NCBI GenBank assembly: GCA_018287875.1 | Contig: JAGVVL010000002.1 | Span: 992,001-1,056,000, forward strand | Length of the DNA stretch: 64,000 bases | DNA from: Nigrospora sphaerica | Lineage: Eukaryota > Ascomycota > Sordariomycetes > Amphisphaeriales > Apiosporaceae | Direction of reading: 5' to 3' | Shown here: positions 31,600 through 43,190 of the stretch, one piece after another | Layout: the number at the start of each line of letters is the position of its first letter | Numbering within the stretch: the stretch's first letter is position 1 | Position numbers and translations under genes: made by a program | The notes under the pieces: model-generated | Seen by the model: the letters and a program-made list of their open reading frames with translations, nothing else | Told to the model about the DNA's origin: nothing | Databases searched by the model: none

Positions 31600-33665
31600 A
31601 TGAGCGCCGTCGACGAGAAGAAGAGCCCCACGCTGCCCGGGAGCCGCCGGGCGTCGGACGTGAAAACGGGCCAGGTCATCGAGCCTCTCTCCGTGGCCGC
31701 GCACGACGACCAGCTGGTCCTCGACGCGCTGGGCTACAAGCCCGCGCTGCGCCGGAACCGGTCCATGTACACGCTGCTCTTCCAGTCGCTGGCCATTGCC
31801 GCCGTGAGTCGACCTTTTCCCCTTTTCTCTCGGAAGCGCGAGTTGAGTGGCTGACGGCGCCGCCCTCAGATCCCCTACGGCTTCGGCGGCCCTATGATCA
31901 GTGCCATCTACGGGGGAGGTAAGTGAATAGCCGGGCTCCCCTCGGCCTCGTGCCCCCCCCCCTTGTTTCCGTCGCCGGCGCTGAGAACCGTGGCGCGTCC
32001 CGCAGGGCAACTGGCCATGTTCGTCGGCTGGCTCGTGGTGCTGATGGTCGATGAGTGCATCGCCGTGTCGCTGGGCGAGCTCGCGTCGCGGTACCCGACG
32101 TCGGCGGGCCCCTATTACTGGTCGTTCCAGGCGGCGCCGCCGCACTACCGCCGCGTCCTCTCCTTCGTCACCGGCTGGGCCTGGCTCGTCGGCAACTGGA
32201 CCATCACGCTGTCGGTCAACTTCGGCTTCTCCTCGCTGCTCGCCGCCGCCGTCGCCCTCTACTACCCCGACTACGCCTGGCCCCCCTGGAAGCTCATCCT
32301 CATCTTCTACGCCGTCTGCCTCCTCGCCTTCGCCGTCGTCGCCTTCGGCAATCGCTTCCTGCCCACCGTCGACGCCTTCTGCGCCGCCTTCACCGCCGTC
32401 ACCATCCTCGTCACCTGCGTCTGCCTCTCCGTCAAGGCCGACGTCGGCCGCCACTCGCTCCGCGACACCTTGGTCAGTCGCCGCCCTCGCCTCGACCCTG
32501 TCGCCATGGGGGAACTGTCGCTCACGCATCTTGTCAACTAGGCCTATTACGATGCCACCCTGTCGGGCTGGGGCAATTTTTCCTTCCTGATCGGGACCCT
32601 CCCTTCCGTCTATACGTGAGCTACCCCTCTAATGCAGCAGCCTGTCGTCTTCTAATACGCTTAGGTTCTCGGCCATCGGCATGATTTGTTCCATGGCTGA
32701 GGAGTGCGGAGATCCGACAGTGAAGCTTCCGAGAGCCCTCGCTCTCGCCGTACCGGTGGGCGGTGTTGCGGGTCTGTTCTTTGTAAGTTTCTCCGTCCCT
32801 CCCTTTTCCCTTTCCTTTTCTGCCATTCCCCCCGTTGCCCTGGGTCCGTCCCGGGCGCGATGGGCCTCCTCGACGTCGAGCCCACGCTGACTCCTTTGTT
32901 CCCTGGCCGACCAGGTCCTGCCGCTCTGCGCCACGCTGCCGGCTCTGGCCGACATCATCAACGAGGCGCCGCTGGGGCAGGCGCTGCCGTACGTGTACCA
33001 GCGCGTCATGGGCAGCGCGGGGGCGGCGCTGGGGCTGACGGCCCTCGTGCTCGTGCTCACGCTCTTCTGCTCCGTATCCATCACGGTGGCGGCGTCGCGC
33101 TGCACATGGGCCTTCGCGCGCGACGACGCGCTGCCGGGCGCGCGCTTCTTCGCCCGCGTCGACGCGCGTCACGGCACGCCCGTTCGCGCCCTCGCCTTCC
33201 TCACCGCCGTCGAGATGCTGCTCGGCCTCATCTACCTCGGCTCCTCGACCGCCTTCAACGCCTTCGTCTCCGTCGGCGTCATCGCCCTCGCCGTCTCCTA
33301 CGGCATCCCCATCGCCATCTCTATGCGCGCCGGCCGCCGCGGCGTCCGCGACGCCCGCTGGACCGTCGGCCCCGCCCTCGGCTGGCTCGCCAACACCGTC
33401 GCCGTCGTCTGGATCGCCTTCGAGGTCGTCCTCTTCTCCATGCCCACCGCCATCCCCGTCACCGGCTCGACCATGAACTACGCCATCGTCGTTTTTGTTG
33501 CTTTCATGACCATCAGTGCCGTTTGGTACGCGTTACATGCTCGGAAAGGTACGCACTATTGGAACATTAATTAAAAAGGGGGGTCGTGAGGGCTAACGCT
33601 GTTACTGCCACACAGTCTACAAAGGACCGCCCGAGTCCGACGGCCTCGCCGCTACGCCCCGTTGA
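31600..33665 (+). CDS. APC-superfamily permease (GABA/choline/amino-acid type)
   Basis: Seven exons: 31600-31803, 31870-31918, 32006-32472, 32542-32615, 32665-32782, 32915-33548 and 33616-33665. Every junction keeps frame with GT/AG borders; 531 aa. Landmarks: N-terminal DALGYKPALRRNRS, then TM1 with IPYGFGGPMISAIYGGG, a TM3 region DECIAVSLGELASRYPTSAG followed by PYYW, VTGWAWLVGNWT, then SAIGMICSMAEECGDP after intron 4, VPLALAVPVGGVAG-type helices, and a C-terminal ARKVYKGPP created by splicing the last intron. These are hallmarks of the fungal GABA/choline/amino-acid permease branch of the APC superfamily (about 12 helices, plasma membrane, proton-coupled). The exact substrate cannot be assigned. 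Intron 3 uses a GTCAGT donor, less usual than its neighbours. Confidence 0.9.
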
Positions 33666-33884
33666 GACGACTTAAAAGAGATTCGAACCGTGTATCGCCG
33701 AGTCGTTGATTGGTGTAATTGTTTATCGTTGCATGGAATATGGCTGTGGCCGGGGTTCCGTGTGTTGTGACCATAGGAATGCCAGGGACCGTATGGCCGA
33801 GTTGGTGAGAGCGGCAGCCTCCCTGGCCATGGCCGCGGGTAACGAACCGGTGCCTCTGTACTATCAGACATAGTCTTCTCCATA

Positions 33885-35500
33885 CTACTGCTTCGTATTA
33901 CGTCGGCTTCGTCCCATCACGTCCCTCCTACCAGAGCCCACGACGGCCTCAAGCGCCCTCGCCAGCCCGCCCTCGTCATACCGCCACATGCCGTCGACCC
34001 GGCGGCCGTAGACGCGGACGCCCTCGACGCCGAGCGCGCGCAGGGCATCCTTGTCGACCTTGGGGGTGCCCTCGCCCTCGAGGTAGATGAGGTGAGTGAC
34101 GTAGGGACGCACGCCGTCCTCAACCACGGCCGGCGGCGGCGGCGCACCGCCCGCCGCCGCGTCCGGTTCGACGCGGCTTTCGCGCAGCGCGCCTGCAATG
34201 GCCTGGAGAAAATCGACGGCCGAGTAGGGGTCGGTGCTGGGGCCCGTCTCGCGGTCGATGCTGGCGTTTAGGATGAGTACCTTGGGCACCGGGTTGGCGG
34301 CCACGGCGTCGCCGACGCCGCGCAGGAGCAAGCTCGGGACCAGCGATGTCCACAGCGAGCCGATGCTGTAGACTACGGCGCCGGCCTCGGCGACGGCCGC
34401 CACCACTTTGGCGTTGGCCCGCGGTCGGATCTCGTGCCCGTACGGGTTGATATACCACACGCGCCGGATGCGCGCCGGCAGGTCCTGCTCCCCCGTCTTG
34501 CTGAAGTGGATGTACTGTCGCCGTAGCGTCGGCAGCGACCCCGGTAGGTTCGCGTCCTCAATCAGGTCATGCGCGTCCGTATCCTCGCGCTCCCGGTTCT
34601 GGCCCGTCACCAGGTCCGGCAAGGATGTCGGCTCGTCTGGGTGCGAGATGGCGTTCTGGCCCGTTATTACCGTCAAATCTGCCAGCTCGGCCGAGATATG
34701 GTGGGTGAAATTTGTGTTGATGGCTGGCAGAACCTGCGTCGAATGCGGGACGGCGCATATTTGACCCAGGAGGTAAATGGCCGACTCAAGCGAGCCTGAG
34801 AAGATGCGGGCACTGCTCATAATCAGATACGACTTGTCTCGGTTTTCTACGCGCTCGGCCCGCGAACAGGTGGGGTCACGCACCTGGTCAGAAAGAGGTT
34901 TCCTACGGCCGCCTTGCCAAAGTGAAAGGTGCTGCTCGGACGCGCCCTCTTCACAATCTCCATGTTGACCAGGTTGAAAAAGGAGCGGATGAGCTCGCGC
35001 TTCTCGCTCGAGATGCTCGCCCATAGCTCGTGGCGTCCGTCCACAATGTCCAACCACTCGGCCCGCGCCGCATCGGCATCGGAACTGAGGCGATGGTTGA
35101 ACAGCGCCTTCGTGGCCGAGAGACTTGCGTCGCTATTCTCCTCCGACCCCGAGGGAATCAGGCGAACGAGACGACCTGCAGACGAGGTGAGCAATTTGCT
35201 GGGGTGCTCGTGGGAAGAGGGCGAGTTTGCAACGCACTTCTCACATCACCAATGCCTGCCGAACGTTAGTATTGTAGCTCTTGAGGGGCCGTGTCCTGAC
35301 GGCCGTTAAGAAGAACACTTACCGGGACCCCCGAACACGCGGATCAACTCGGATGAGCTGCCGCCGTTATCACTGATGGGGATGACGTAACTTAGCGAAC
35401 AGTTGCGGCTTTCACGGAGATTGCTGAAAATGTCCACCAGACTGTTCGTAGCAGTTCCTCCGCCGAACACAACGATTCCTCTGGTCTTCGGAGTCTCCAT
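33885..35500 (-). CDS. CofD/UPF0052-family protein (YvcK-like)
   Basis: Four exons on the minus strand: 35500-35323, 35255-35238, 35175-34884 and 34812-33885; 471 aa. Exon 2 is an 18-nt microexon. With it, the sequence reads RVFGGPG-IGDVR-SRLVRLIP, exactly the conserved CofD motif; without it the frame fails. The N-terminus GIVVFGGGTATN is the Rossmann-like nucleotide-binding loop, followed by PISDNGGSSSELI. Later landmarks are GNLFLT-SARIFSGSLESAI (across intron 3) and VVYSIGSLWTSLVPSLL. The family includes bacterial YvcK (gluconeogenesis/morphogenesis factor) and archaeal CofD (2-phospho-L-lactate transferase). Fungi do not make coenzyme F420 by any pathway visible here, so the YvcK-like branch is more likely. 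The eukaryotic function is not established. Convergent with the permease, 219 bp apart. Confidence 0.9.
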
Positions 35501-36200
35501 GGTTGAGGCAAAACCCGAGAACACCGGGTCGGGGAAACAGTGATGGAAGTGCACGCAACGAATCAGGTGAGGTTGATGGTGCAGCGTCGGCGGGTCTCCA
35601 GCGGAGCTGACGAGAGCTCGTCAACTTGAGGGGCAAGCGCGAACGTCAACGACACAGGGTGGAAAGAGACAGGCAACCATGGATACCTTCTTCACCACAT
35701 TCTCTAACCCGAACAACGGCCTCGTTAACTTATACGCAATACAAGCCCAAGCCCAACGGCCGCACTCAGGCGACGTGGTCTCGGACGAATGAGCTTAATG
35801 GTAAGGCCAGCTTTGAGTCAGAGCTCTTTTGACGTTACGTTGTTACGAGGCGCAGCCACACGCACCCGAAGTTTGCCCGGGCCTACCTGGTCAGCGGCTG
35901 GCTTCAGCTCTCCCCATTCGCATTTATGCTCGTCAAAACGAATGAGCAACAGGCATGTTCGTCCCTACCGTGACGCGTCTTGGGAAAAGCGATATTGCTT
36001 GCGTCTCCGACGGACCACTGTTGATTCACCAAGTCGTCCGATACTTGGGTAAGAAGTATGTACGGGTACACATGGTGCCTAATAAGGCCAAGTCTACAGA
36101 AACCGAACCGTCTGTGGGCTGTCCTTTGCATACGTCTACTTCCAACCATCTCTCTAATGCGTGCCTGTTGAGCCCACGTGGCTTGTTCCAGACCCGTCGT
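35501..36200. other. Intergenic region
   Basis: Upstream DNA of the CofD-like gene and 3' flank of SPF1, both minus. It has mixed composition and short frames only. No gene is seen. Confidence 0.6.
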
Positions 36201-39200
36201 CTATTGCGCTGCTGTTGCCGGAGCAGTGTTTCCCTGACCCCACTCCCGGATCTTCCTCTTTCTCTCTTCCAGCTTTCGCTCAAACTCCTCCACCTTTGCG
36301 AGGCGTGCCTGCTCCTCCTTCACCTCCTTCTCGGCGCGCTCGATGGCCTTGCGGTCCTCCTCCCTCTTGAGCTGGTCCTTCCGTCGGAGCGCGATGTCGC
36401 GGGGCCGGAAGTCGCTGAACAGTCTCTTGAGAACAATCTCAATCAGGTAGCAACCAACATAGTCCAGTATCATGACCGTCGTCAAGGTGGCCTTGAACTC
36501 ATACTTGAAGGGTACCAGCTTCATCTGCTCGTTCAACTCGGGAACAAGTTCCGTAGAGCAGGCGAACGCAATGCCGGTAACACCGAGGATTCCGTAGTAC
36601 ATGCCCTTGTTCTCCGACAGGGACTCGCGGAAGGGACGGCCCTGGTAGTTAACGGCAAAGGTCGAGATTTGCTGGATCAGTTGAAGCAGGTAGACGGCAC
36701 TGTTGAGCAGACTCGGCTTGAACTCAGCCTCCAGGTCGACATTGGGATCCTTCCTGTTGGGGGTATTAGCGCGCCATGCGAAAGACACGGGCCAGGGATA
36801 GACTTACTCCTCAAAGTTCTCGACGAAGCGGGCCATGTAGATCAGGGTCGCAATGTGGACAGCGAATTGGCCGAGAATGGAGCCGATGATGTAGAAGTTG
36901 AAGATGTTGGGCTGGGGACGTTCCTTGGAAAGGCCCTCCACCGACTTGGCACGCGAGATGGACAGGAAACAAACCGACATGAGCATGCCGCTAATAGTAA
37001 TCTGGCCATCGCCAAACTTGATGCCCTCCAGGTACAAGACGCTGAGACTGTAGGCGCTGATCAGACAGTTGAGAGCCAGAATCTTGTACATCTGGATCGT
37101 GGCAACGAGGGTGCATCGGCCCTGGCGAATAATGTTGGGAATGGCAATAACATTGCGAAGCTTGCTGGTGAAGGGGGCCGCAACGGAGGCGTCGCCCAGC
37201 TTGAGAGTCGGGGGTTCGTCATCAGCCGACATTTCCTGTTCCATCATCGTCGAGGTCATCTTGTCAGCCAACCCAGAAGCCTTGTTCATAGCCTCGCGTT
37301 GCCTTGCCGTCCGGGGGTCGTTGTTGATCAGTTGTTGAGCCGCAGGGGAGGTGATGGTTTGCTCGATATCGTAGCCGTTCTGCTTGGCGTATTCCTGAGG
37401 CGAGATGCCCTTCTTTTGGGCCTCGCGCTCGACAGCCTTTTGCCAGTGAGGGTTGGAAGGTCCCGGAGGGTAAAGGTGAGCGATGACGACGGGAACAGGC
37501 GGTGCGGGCTGGTTGAAGCGCTTCACGAGGTCCACCTGCTTCTGGTACATTTCCTTCATCCTCGTGTTTCTCGAGTGCTCGGCAATTCGAACCAGATCGT
37601 CCTGGGTACCATTCAGCAGCGCCACACCAATGTGAGCCTGTTTCAAGGCGCCAACATCGTTCGTTCCGTCACCGGCCATCAGAGTGTAGTATCCCATGTC
37701 CTTCAAGCCAAGCAGGATCTCTTCCTTCTGTTTGGGCGAGACACGAGCGTAGACCCACGTGTACCGCAGAATGGTTCGCCAGGCCGTAGCGTTGCCCTTC
37801 AGCATGCTCAGGGCGTACCCGGTCACGCAGATATCCTTGGTCTCGATGATCTGGGGGTCAATCGGCTTGGAGGGGTCGACGTTGATGGAAACCTGGTCGT
37901 CGACGCTCCGCCAGACCAGTTGGTTGCCGCCGTCGTTGTTCTCAGGGGCATCAAGAATCAGAACATCCCGGTCAACAATCTCAACTTCGCGAGCGACATG
38001 GACCGCAGTGAGAGGGTTGTCACCCGTGATCATAACAACGCGGTGGCTGCTCTCGTTCAGCATTCGCACGGCCTCCTTGGCATCGTCCTTGAGGGGACAT
38101 TGGAGCACCAAGAAGCCGGCAAAAGTGAGCTCGGCCTCGACCTTTTCTCGCTTAAGTTCGTTAATCCTGCCAGAACCAAGCTCGGCGTCCGTTGTCAACT
38201 GCTTGTAGGCCAAGGCCAGAACGCGGGAACCACGGCGCGTGAAGTACTTGTACGTTTCCTCGTAGTCCTTGGGAACAACCGAAAGCATCTTCATGATTGT
38301 CTCTGGGGCGCCCTTCACGCCAACAAAGGTGCCCTTCATCTTGTCCCCAGTCTTCGGATCGACTGCGTTGACCGTGGCCACGGAGCTCTGGCGCTTGAGG
38401 GCCGAAGAGAATTGGAAGCGCCGCTTCACCTGGACCGAACCAGAGGTAGCACCAGCTGCCGCAACGGCAGGGAGGGTCTTCAGAGTATCATTCTTGCCGA
38501 GTTGCCAGCCCAGTGCTGCCAGGGTAGCCTTCTCCATAGGGTCACCGACGATGTCGCCCTCGTCGAGCTTAACCAGAGCGTGGGCCGAAGCCAGCACCAA
38601 AGTGGTGTGCATGCCGGCGTGTTGGACGGCGGTCATGTGGCTGTGAGCACCATCCGACTCTACGGGAGTATCGGCTCCAGAATGGCCAAGCCCAAGACCG
38701 GCAATACCCTCGACAACAAGGTCCTCGCCGGTCAGTGTGCCAGTCTTGTCGAAACAAGCGATGTCGACACGGCCAGCGAAGGGAATGCGAAAAGGCTCGG
38801 TGCAGAAGATGGCAAACTTGGCCAAAGCCGCAAGACTTGTGTTAACGGCCAAACTCAACTCCATGGGCAACTCCGGAGGAACGACACTGGTGACGATCAA
38901 GACGCAGTCCAGGAGCAGCTTGGACCGCTTGCGGTCCTTCTTGACGCCCTCATCCCAGACATACCAGGAGGCGGCGATGGCGAAGATGAGGAGGAACAGG
39001 ATGAAGAAGAGTGCCTCGGCGTTGTTTGCTGATACACGCTCGGTCGAGTAAATCATGGTGCGAACAAGACTGCCCTGGGACGTCTCGAAGCCGGTCTTGA
39101 GAACAATCGCCATCGCTCCGTTGTCCGGGGGCGGTGGCACTCCGGAAGCGAGCTTGGGTTTCTCCTCGTCGGGGTTTCCGTGCGTAATCTGCAGAACCTT

Positions 39201-40351
39201 GGTACCACCCCAGAGGAAAGAGTTCTTGTCGAGGCCTTCGCTGTCAATGGGGACGTCGCCAGGGCGCAACTGAACCGAGTCCTTCAGGAGAGGAGTACTT
39301 TCACCCGAAAGCATGGCCTCGTTGACAATGGCAGTGCCTTCAACCAGAAGCATGTCGCAGGCGACGCCGCTGTCCTCCTTGGTGCGACCCGCTGAAACCA
39401 AATCGCCGGGGAGGAGCTTGTCACTCCGGATCTCGGTCCACCGGCCCAGTCGGTAAACCCACATATCGTAGGGCTTGATGCTCATGCCGCGGAACTCGTT
39501 CAAGGTGCGCTGGCGCTGCCAGACCACGGTGCTCTCGAAGGCGACAAGCATGAATAGGGTGAAGAGCGAGTAGTACCAGTATTCGTCCAGCATCCACAGG
39601 CCAACACAGAAGACTTGGAACACGAAGAACGGCGCGACTGCATGTTCCTTGAAGAGCTCCGTGAAGGTGGGGACAGGAATATCGAAGGTGTTGGTTCCAT
39701 AGTATTGCTCCAGACGCGTCAACTCGGCCTGAGTCTCGATACCCTTGGACTTCTGGAAAGTCTCGAGCCGGGGCTTGGGGTCGGTGTCGATGGTGTAGGT
39801 CAGAGGGCTGAACGAATTCTTCTCGGCGTTGTAGAGAAAGCGACGCTTCTGGAACAGGAACGACACGCCACTCTTTCCAGCTCCCTGTGGTACAGCGACG
39901 GGTTAGCCACGGGGTTCCAAGCGGCGATGGCGACAGGCGCAGATGATGCGGTAGCGACGCGGGGGTCTCCGGCGCCGATGGCGGGGCAACATACCTGCTC
40001 GCGCTCGATCTTGCAAATTTCGGCAGAGCCGGCATTGGCGATGGGGATCACTTTGATCAGTTTGGCATCATCGACGGTCTTGGCCTTGGTTGCAGTGAAG
40101 GAGGCCTTCAGGTTGACACTCCAGTTGGTGCTGAGCCACACCAGGCTCTGCAGCGTGATGATGGTACCGCACCACACGAAGGTCCATTCCTGCGAGGCGA
40201 TGTGCTTCTCGTACAATTCGGGCGTCAGGTAGTAACGCGCAAAGATGGACCAGAGGGCGACGAAGGGCCAGACGTAGAGATGAAAATACCAGGGGAGCGG
40301 CGAGAGGAGCTCGGCGCTCTGGATCTGGCTATTGTCGACAAGAGGAGCCAT
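36201..40351 (-). CDS. SPF1: P5A-type ATPase Spf1 (ER transmembrane-helix dislocase)
   Basis: Three exons on the minus strand: 40351-39995, 39884-36808 and 36753-36201, with introns of 110 and 54 nt; 1328 aa, a usual length for the family. P-type ATPase landmarks: PPELPMELSLAVN (the P5A signature in the M4 region), phosphorylation loop CFDKTGTLTGEDLV with Asp near 498, and the hinge GDGTNDVGALKQAHIG near 855. The C-terminal exon joins NFEE-KDPNVDLEAEF and ends in a charged coiled coil. Spf1/ATP13A1 sits in the ER membrane and extracts mistargeted or misoriented tail-anchored and signal-anchor helices; older annotation calls it a manganese-transporting ATPase. The plus-strand open frame of over 1000 codons covering the same DNA is a shadow of this gene's codon bias. 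Confidence 0.96.
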
Positions 40352-41574
40352 GGTGAAGCGCGTGTTCAGTCGACACGCATCACAGTTTGGGGGGGCTCGC
40401 GGCTGCCTTTGGTCTGTGTGTTTGGTTTTTGGGTGAAGAGAGGGGCGGGAGGGCGAGGCCAGACCGTCCGTGATAGAATATCTGTACTTTTCTCTGGAGG
40501 GTCTAGGACGGGGGACCGGGACTGGGGGTGCCAGATTTCGGGACAGCCTTTCCAATCCATTCTTGGTTTGCAAATCCCAGCGGGTCGGCCACGGACGCGC
40601 CAAGCCCCGATTAGGCAATGTGCAGTGAGTGACGTGTGGCAAACCCCACGAGATGAGCATCGTTCATTAGATGTAGTAGTAGTACTTGGCAGCTTACGAA
40701 CAACATGGGAGCCTGATTCGCCTAGAAGTCGTGGCCACATACTCGTCAAGCATTTGTGCAATGGAAGTCACCTTCTTGGATTGCTTCAGATACTTTCCAG
40801 AAGCCTGCAAGAGTCGTTTTTTCGAGTTCGTGGCTTTGATTTGAAAGCAACATTCAGTGCTCCATATCATTTTCCGCAAACAGGACTCCTGCACCACCAA
40901 CCTCTCAACCAAGAAGCAGTCGGCATCTAATGCCACCAACGACAAAAGTCAACTGGCCGACGAACATCCCATGTCGGTCCTGCATGATTTGTCAGGCTGA
41001 AGAATTCCACTCCTGTCGAAGGTTCTTCAAGGAGGTACGTAGTAGAGGAGAGGTTCTTAATTAAGAAAGGCCGAAGTACTCGCATGAGAAGTAGATAAGT
41101 TAAGTACGTAGCACCCGGTGTGGCACTTATAAGCTGAAGTCTTGTGCTGAAGGGCTTGTTCGTTACAGAAAGGAAGGAATAGTTTTCTTCTGCAAAGAGA
41201 AGACAGCAGTGCCAGAAAAGAAACCGTTTAGTACAGAGAGCCTGGCCAAATACCCCTTATAAAATTTCCTTTTAGTGGACGCCGAAACCCCCATTTTTGC
41301 CCCTTCATTCCTACCAGTCCAAACCATCGCCGCGAGTCCTGCAACTACAACAAGTTTGAGACCCTGTATGGCTGCTACCTTTAGCACACTTCGCTTTCGG
41401 CCCAATGCTGCTGTAACTGCTGAGCGCTGATATCGGAGTGCTAAATTTCTCCGGTAAGGCGGACGCCGCTGCGCTTTCGGACTGGTGCGTCCGCTCCGCC
41501 AAAGCTCCGGGAGGGCAAGACAGCTCTGCCACAACTGAAAGTGGTCCTGAAGCATCCAACTCGTGGCTGAGGCA
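40352..41574. other. Intergenic region
   Basis: The promoter side of SPF1 followed by AT-richer DNA (from about 40680). A minus-strand frame runs through 41163-41717 and contains a hydrophobic stretch, VAAIQGLKLVVVAGLAAMVW. It is continuous with the end of the aspartic-protease-like locus but shows no homology of its own. No independent gene is called. Confidence 0.5.
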
Positions 41575-43190
41575 TTTGACAGGGTGCCCCTGGCAAAACC
41601 GAAGAGCCAGTACAAACTCAATACACCAAATGTTATACCGACCCCTAGGGCGATCGCAGTGTCCGATGTGCGACTATTCGACTCCGGCTCTTCGTCAAGG
41701 ATGCCTGGCGCTGCCAACAGCTGAGGGATGGACGCAACAGGAAGTGAGAGTAGTAGGCGTCGGGCTCGTCGATGGCGACAGGCCGATCTGCCTCTGGGCC
41801 AGGTGTTGACGAAGGGATGGCCGGCCCCCGGCTCTCGAATGGCATAATCCTGCTTTCAGCGAAGTACCTTGCCTGGGCGATGCCAACACGTCCATTTTCC
41901 CGGTCGCATACTGTGTAGGCATTTCGGAGAAAGGGTCGTCGAGGGTCACCAGTACGGGAGGGTCGGACTGAAAATGAGGCACGACGAGCAGTTGACAGAG
42001 TCCCGGCCTGTCCAGACTGCAGCCCGGCCTGCCTACACGAGGATGGCAAGAAGGGAACTCGGGATAAGGCGTCGTCATTTCGGCCAACGAGATGTTGACA
42101 ACAGGGCCCTCTGTTCCGTGAAACTGAAGCGAGAAATAGGCATTGCGTCGGGATCTGCTTCACGGCAGAGTGGCTGCCAGCTCCGTTGCGTTCCATTCGA
42201 CCCCGGTCTCTGCGTAAATCAACCGGACAATCGGTTCTGGCAAGAGAGTGAAGCTGGTGCCGATGGATAGGGAAAAAACAGTGGCGTCTCTGAAAACAGC
42301 TTGTCGGTGCCGCTCGAGCTGACGACTCTCAGTGATGTCAAGGCGATGCCCACGTTGCCAAGCCTTGTGGTACTGAGGTATGGTTGCGCTATCAAAGAGG
42401 TGAGGCTGCCCGTGTACTTGGCCGTGTCGATAACACCTAGCACCAAAACGCCGTCACCCCTGGAAACTAGTGGCAGGTCAGAAAAGGCGTCCCAAGCTCC
42501 GACGTTGTTTCAGCGGGTGTACTTGCGTATGTGATTTTCCAGCGCGATGCTAAGAGCACTCGACCGAGGGGCTCCTTGATTTCTCATCTGCGTTACGAGG
42601 GATGGGGGCTCGTTGACGCCGTCAAACCCAACACTGGTATTGGGGTCCGGCTTGTGGACGCCAGACGCGGGAGCAAAACTTGTACCCAGGCCGAGCTGGG
42701 GTGATGCAGTGCCGACACTCAGTAGGGAAGTCTTGTTGGTAAGGACGGTGCCGGCGAAGGTAACACCGCGGAAGGTAATGCCTCTATTGTTAGTTTCATG
42801 TGCGTCATCGGCCCAAAGGCTCGGGTACTCAACATCGTCGGGGCTGACGATGGCCTGAGTGCTAGACTGGCTGGGTTCATCTTCCCGGGCGTTAGGCGAG
42901 TCGCGATCAAGCTGCCATAAAGGGCCAAAAGCAGAAGAAGTACATTTTTGATATAGAAAACCCTCTGCTGTTTCTTCCAGGCAATCATTTGAACGGCTAT
43001 AAGGTACAATGGGGAGGATACTCTGGTCCACAGCTAAGGTCTTCAGCTGAGATGGCGTGCCAATAGAGAGGTTGGTAAGATAGACAGACCCCTTAGAAAC
43101 TTCCTTTAACTCCAAAACTGAGGTTGAGGAAGATAGCTGGGTTTCCCGCAACCGCTCTAGGAGCCGGGCGGGTGAGCACCTGGCATAGAA
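41575..43190 (-). pseudogene. Degenerate aspartic-protease-like (pepsin family A1) locus
   Basis: Pieces of a membrane-anchored fungal aspartic protease lie in the correct order on the minus strand but in changing frames. N-lobe: NLSIGTPSQLKTLAVDQSILP, where the catalytic DTG has become DQS. A 63-nt intron (42460-42522, GTACAC ... TTTCCAG) then joins ALENHIRK to GDGVLVLGVIDTAKYTGSL. C-lobe: SGTDKLFSETPLFF, then a frame change at a T6 run (42273-42278) into SLSIGTSFTLLPEPIVRLI, where the second catalytic Asp is Ser. An in-frame TGA follows (42160-42162), at a place where Cys is usual. Then come NAYFSLQFHGTEGPVVNIS, a frame change, PFLRNAYTVCDRENGRVGIA, another frame change, and a C-terminal hydrophobic helix (IALGVGITFGVLSLYWLFGF). 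No signal peptide was found upstream. Some frame changes could be unrecognised introns or assembly errors, but both catalytic motifs are altered. Confidence 0.7.

Noticed and set aside
33786..33870. tRNA-like stretch: an A-box match (TGGCCGAGTTGG) with a D-stem-like gccg/cggc pairing
   Set aside because: No B box GGTTCGANNCC at the right distance, no T-arm, and the acceptor ends do not pair.
35955..39032. Plus-strand open frame of 1025 codons
   Set aside because: It lies antisense to the SPF1 P5A-ATPase, whose motifs are unmistakable. The open antisense frame is a by-product of codon bias.
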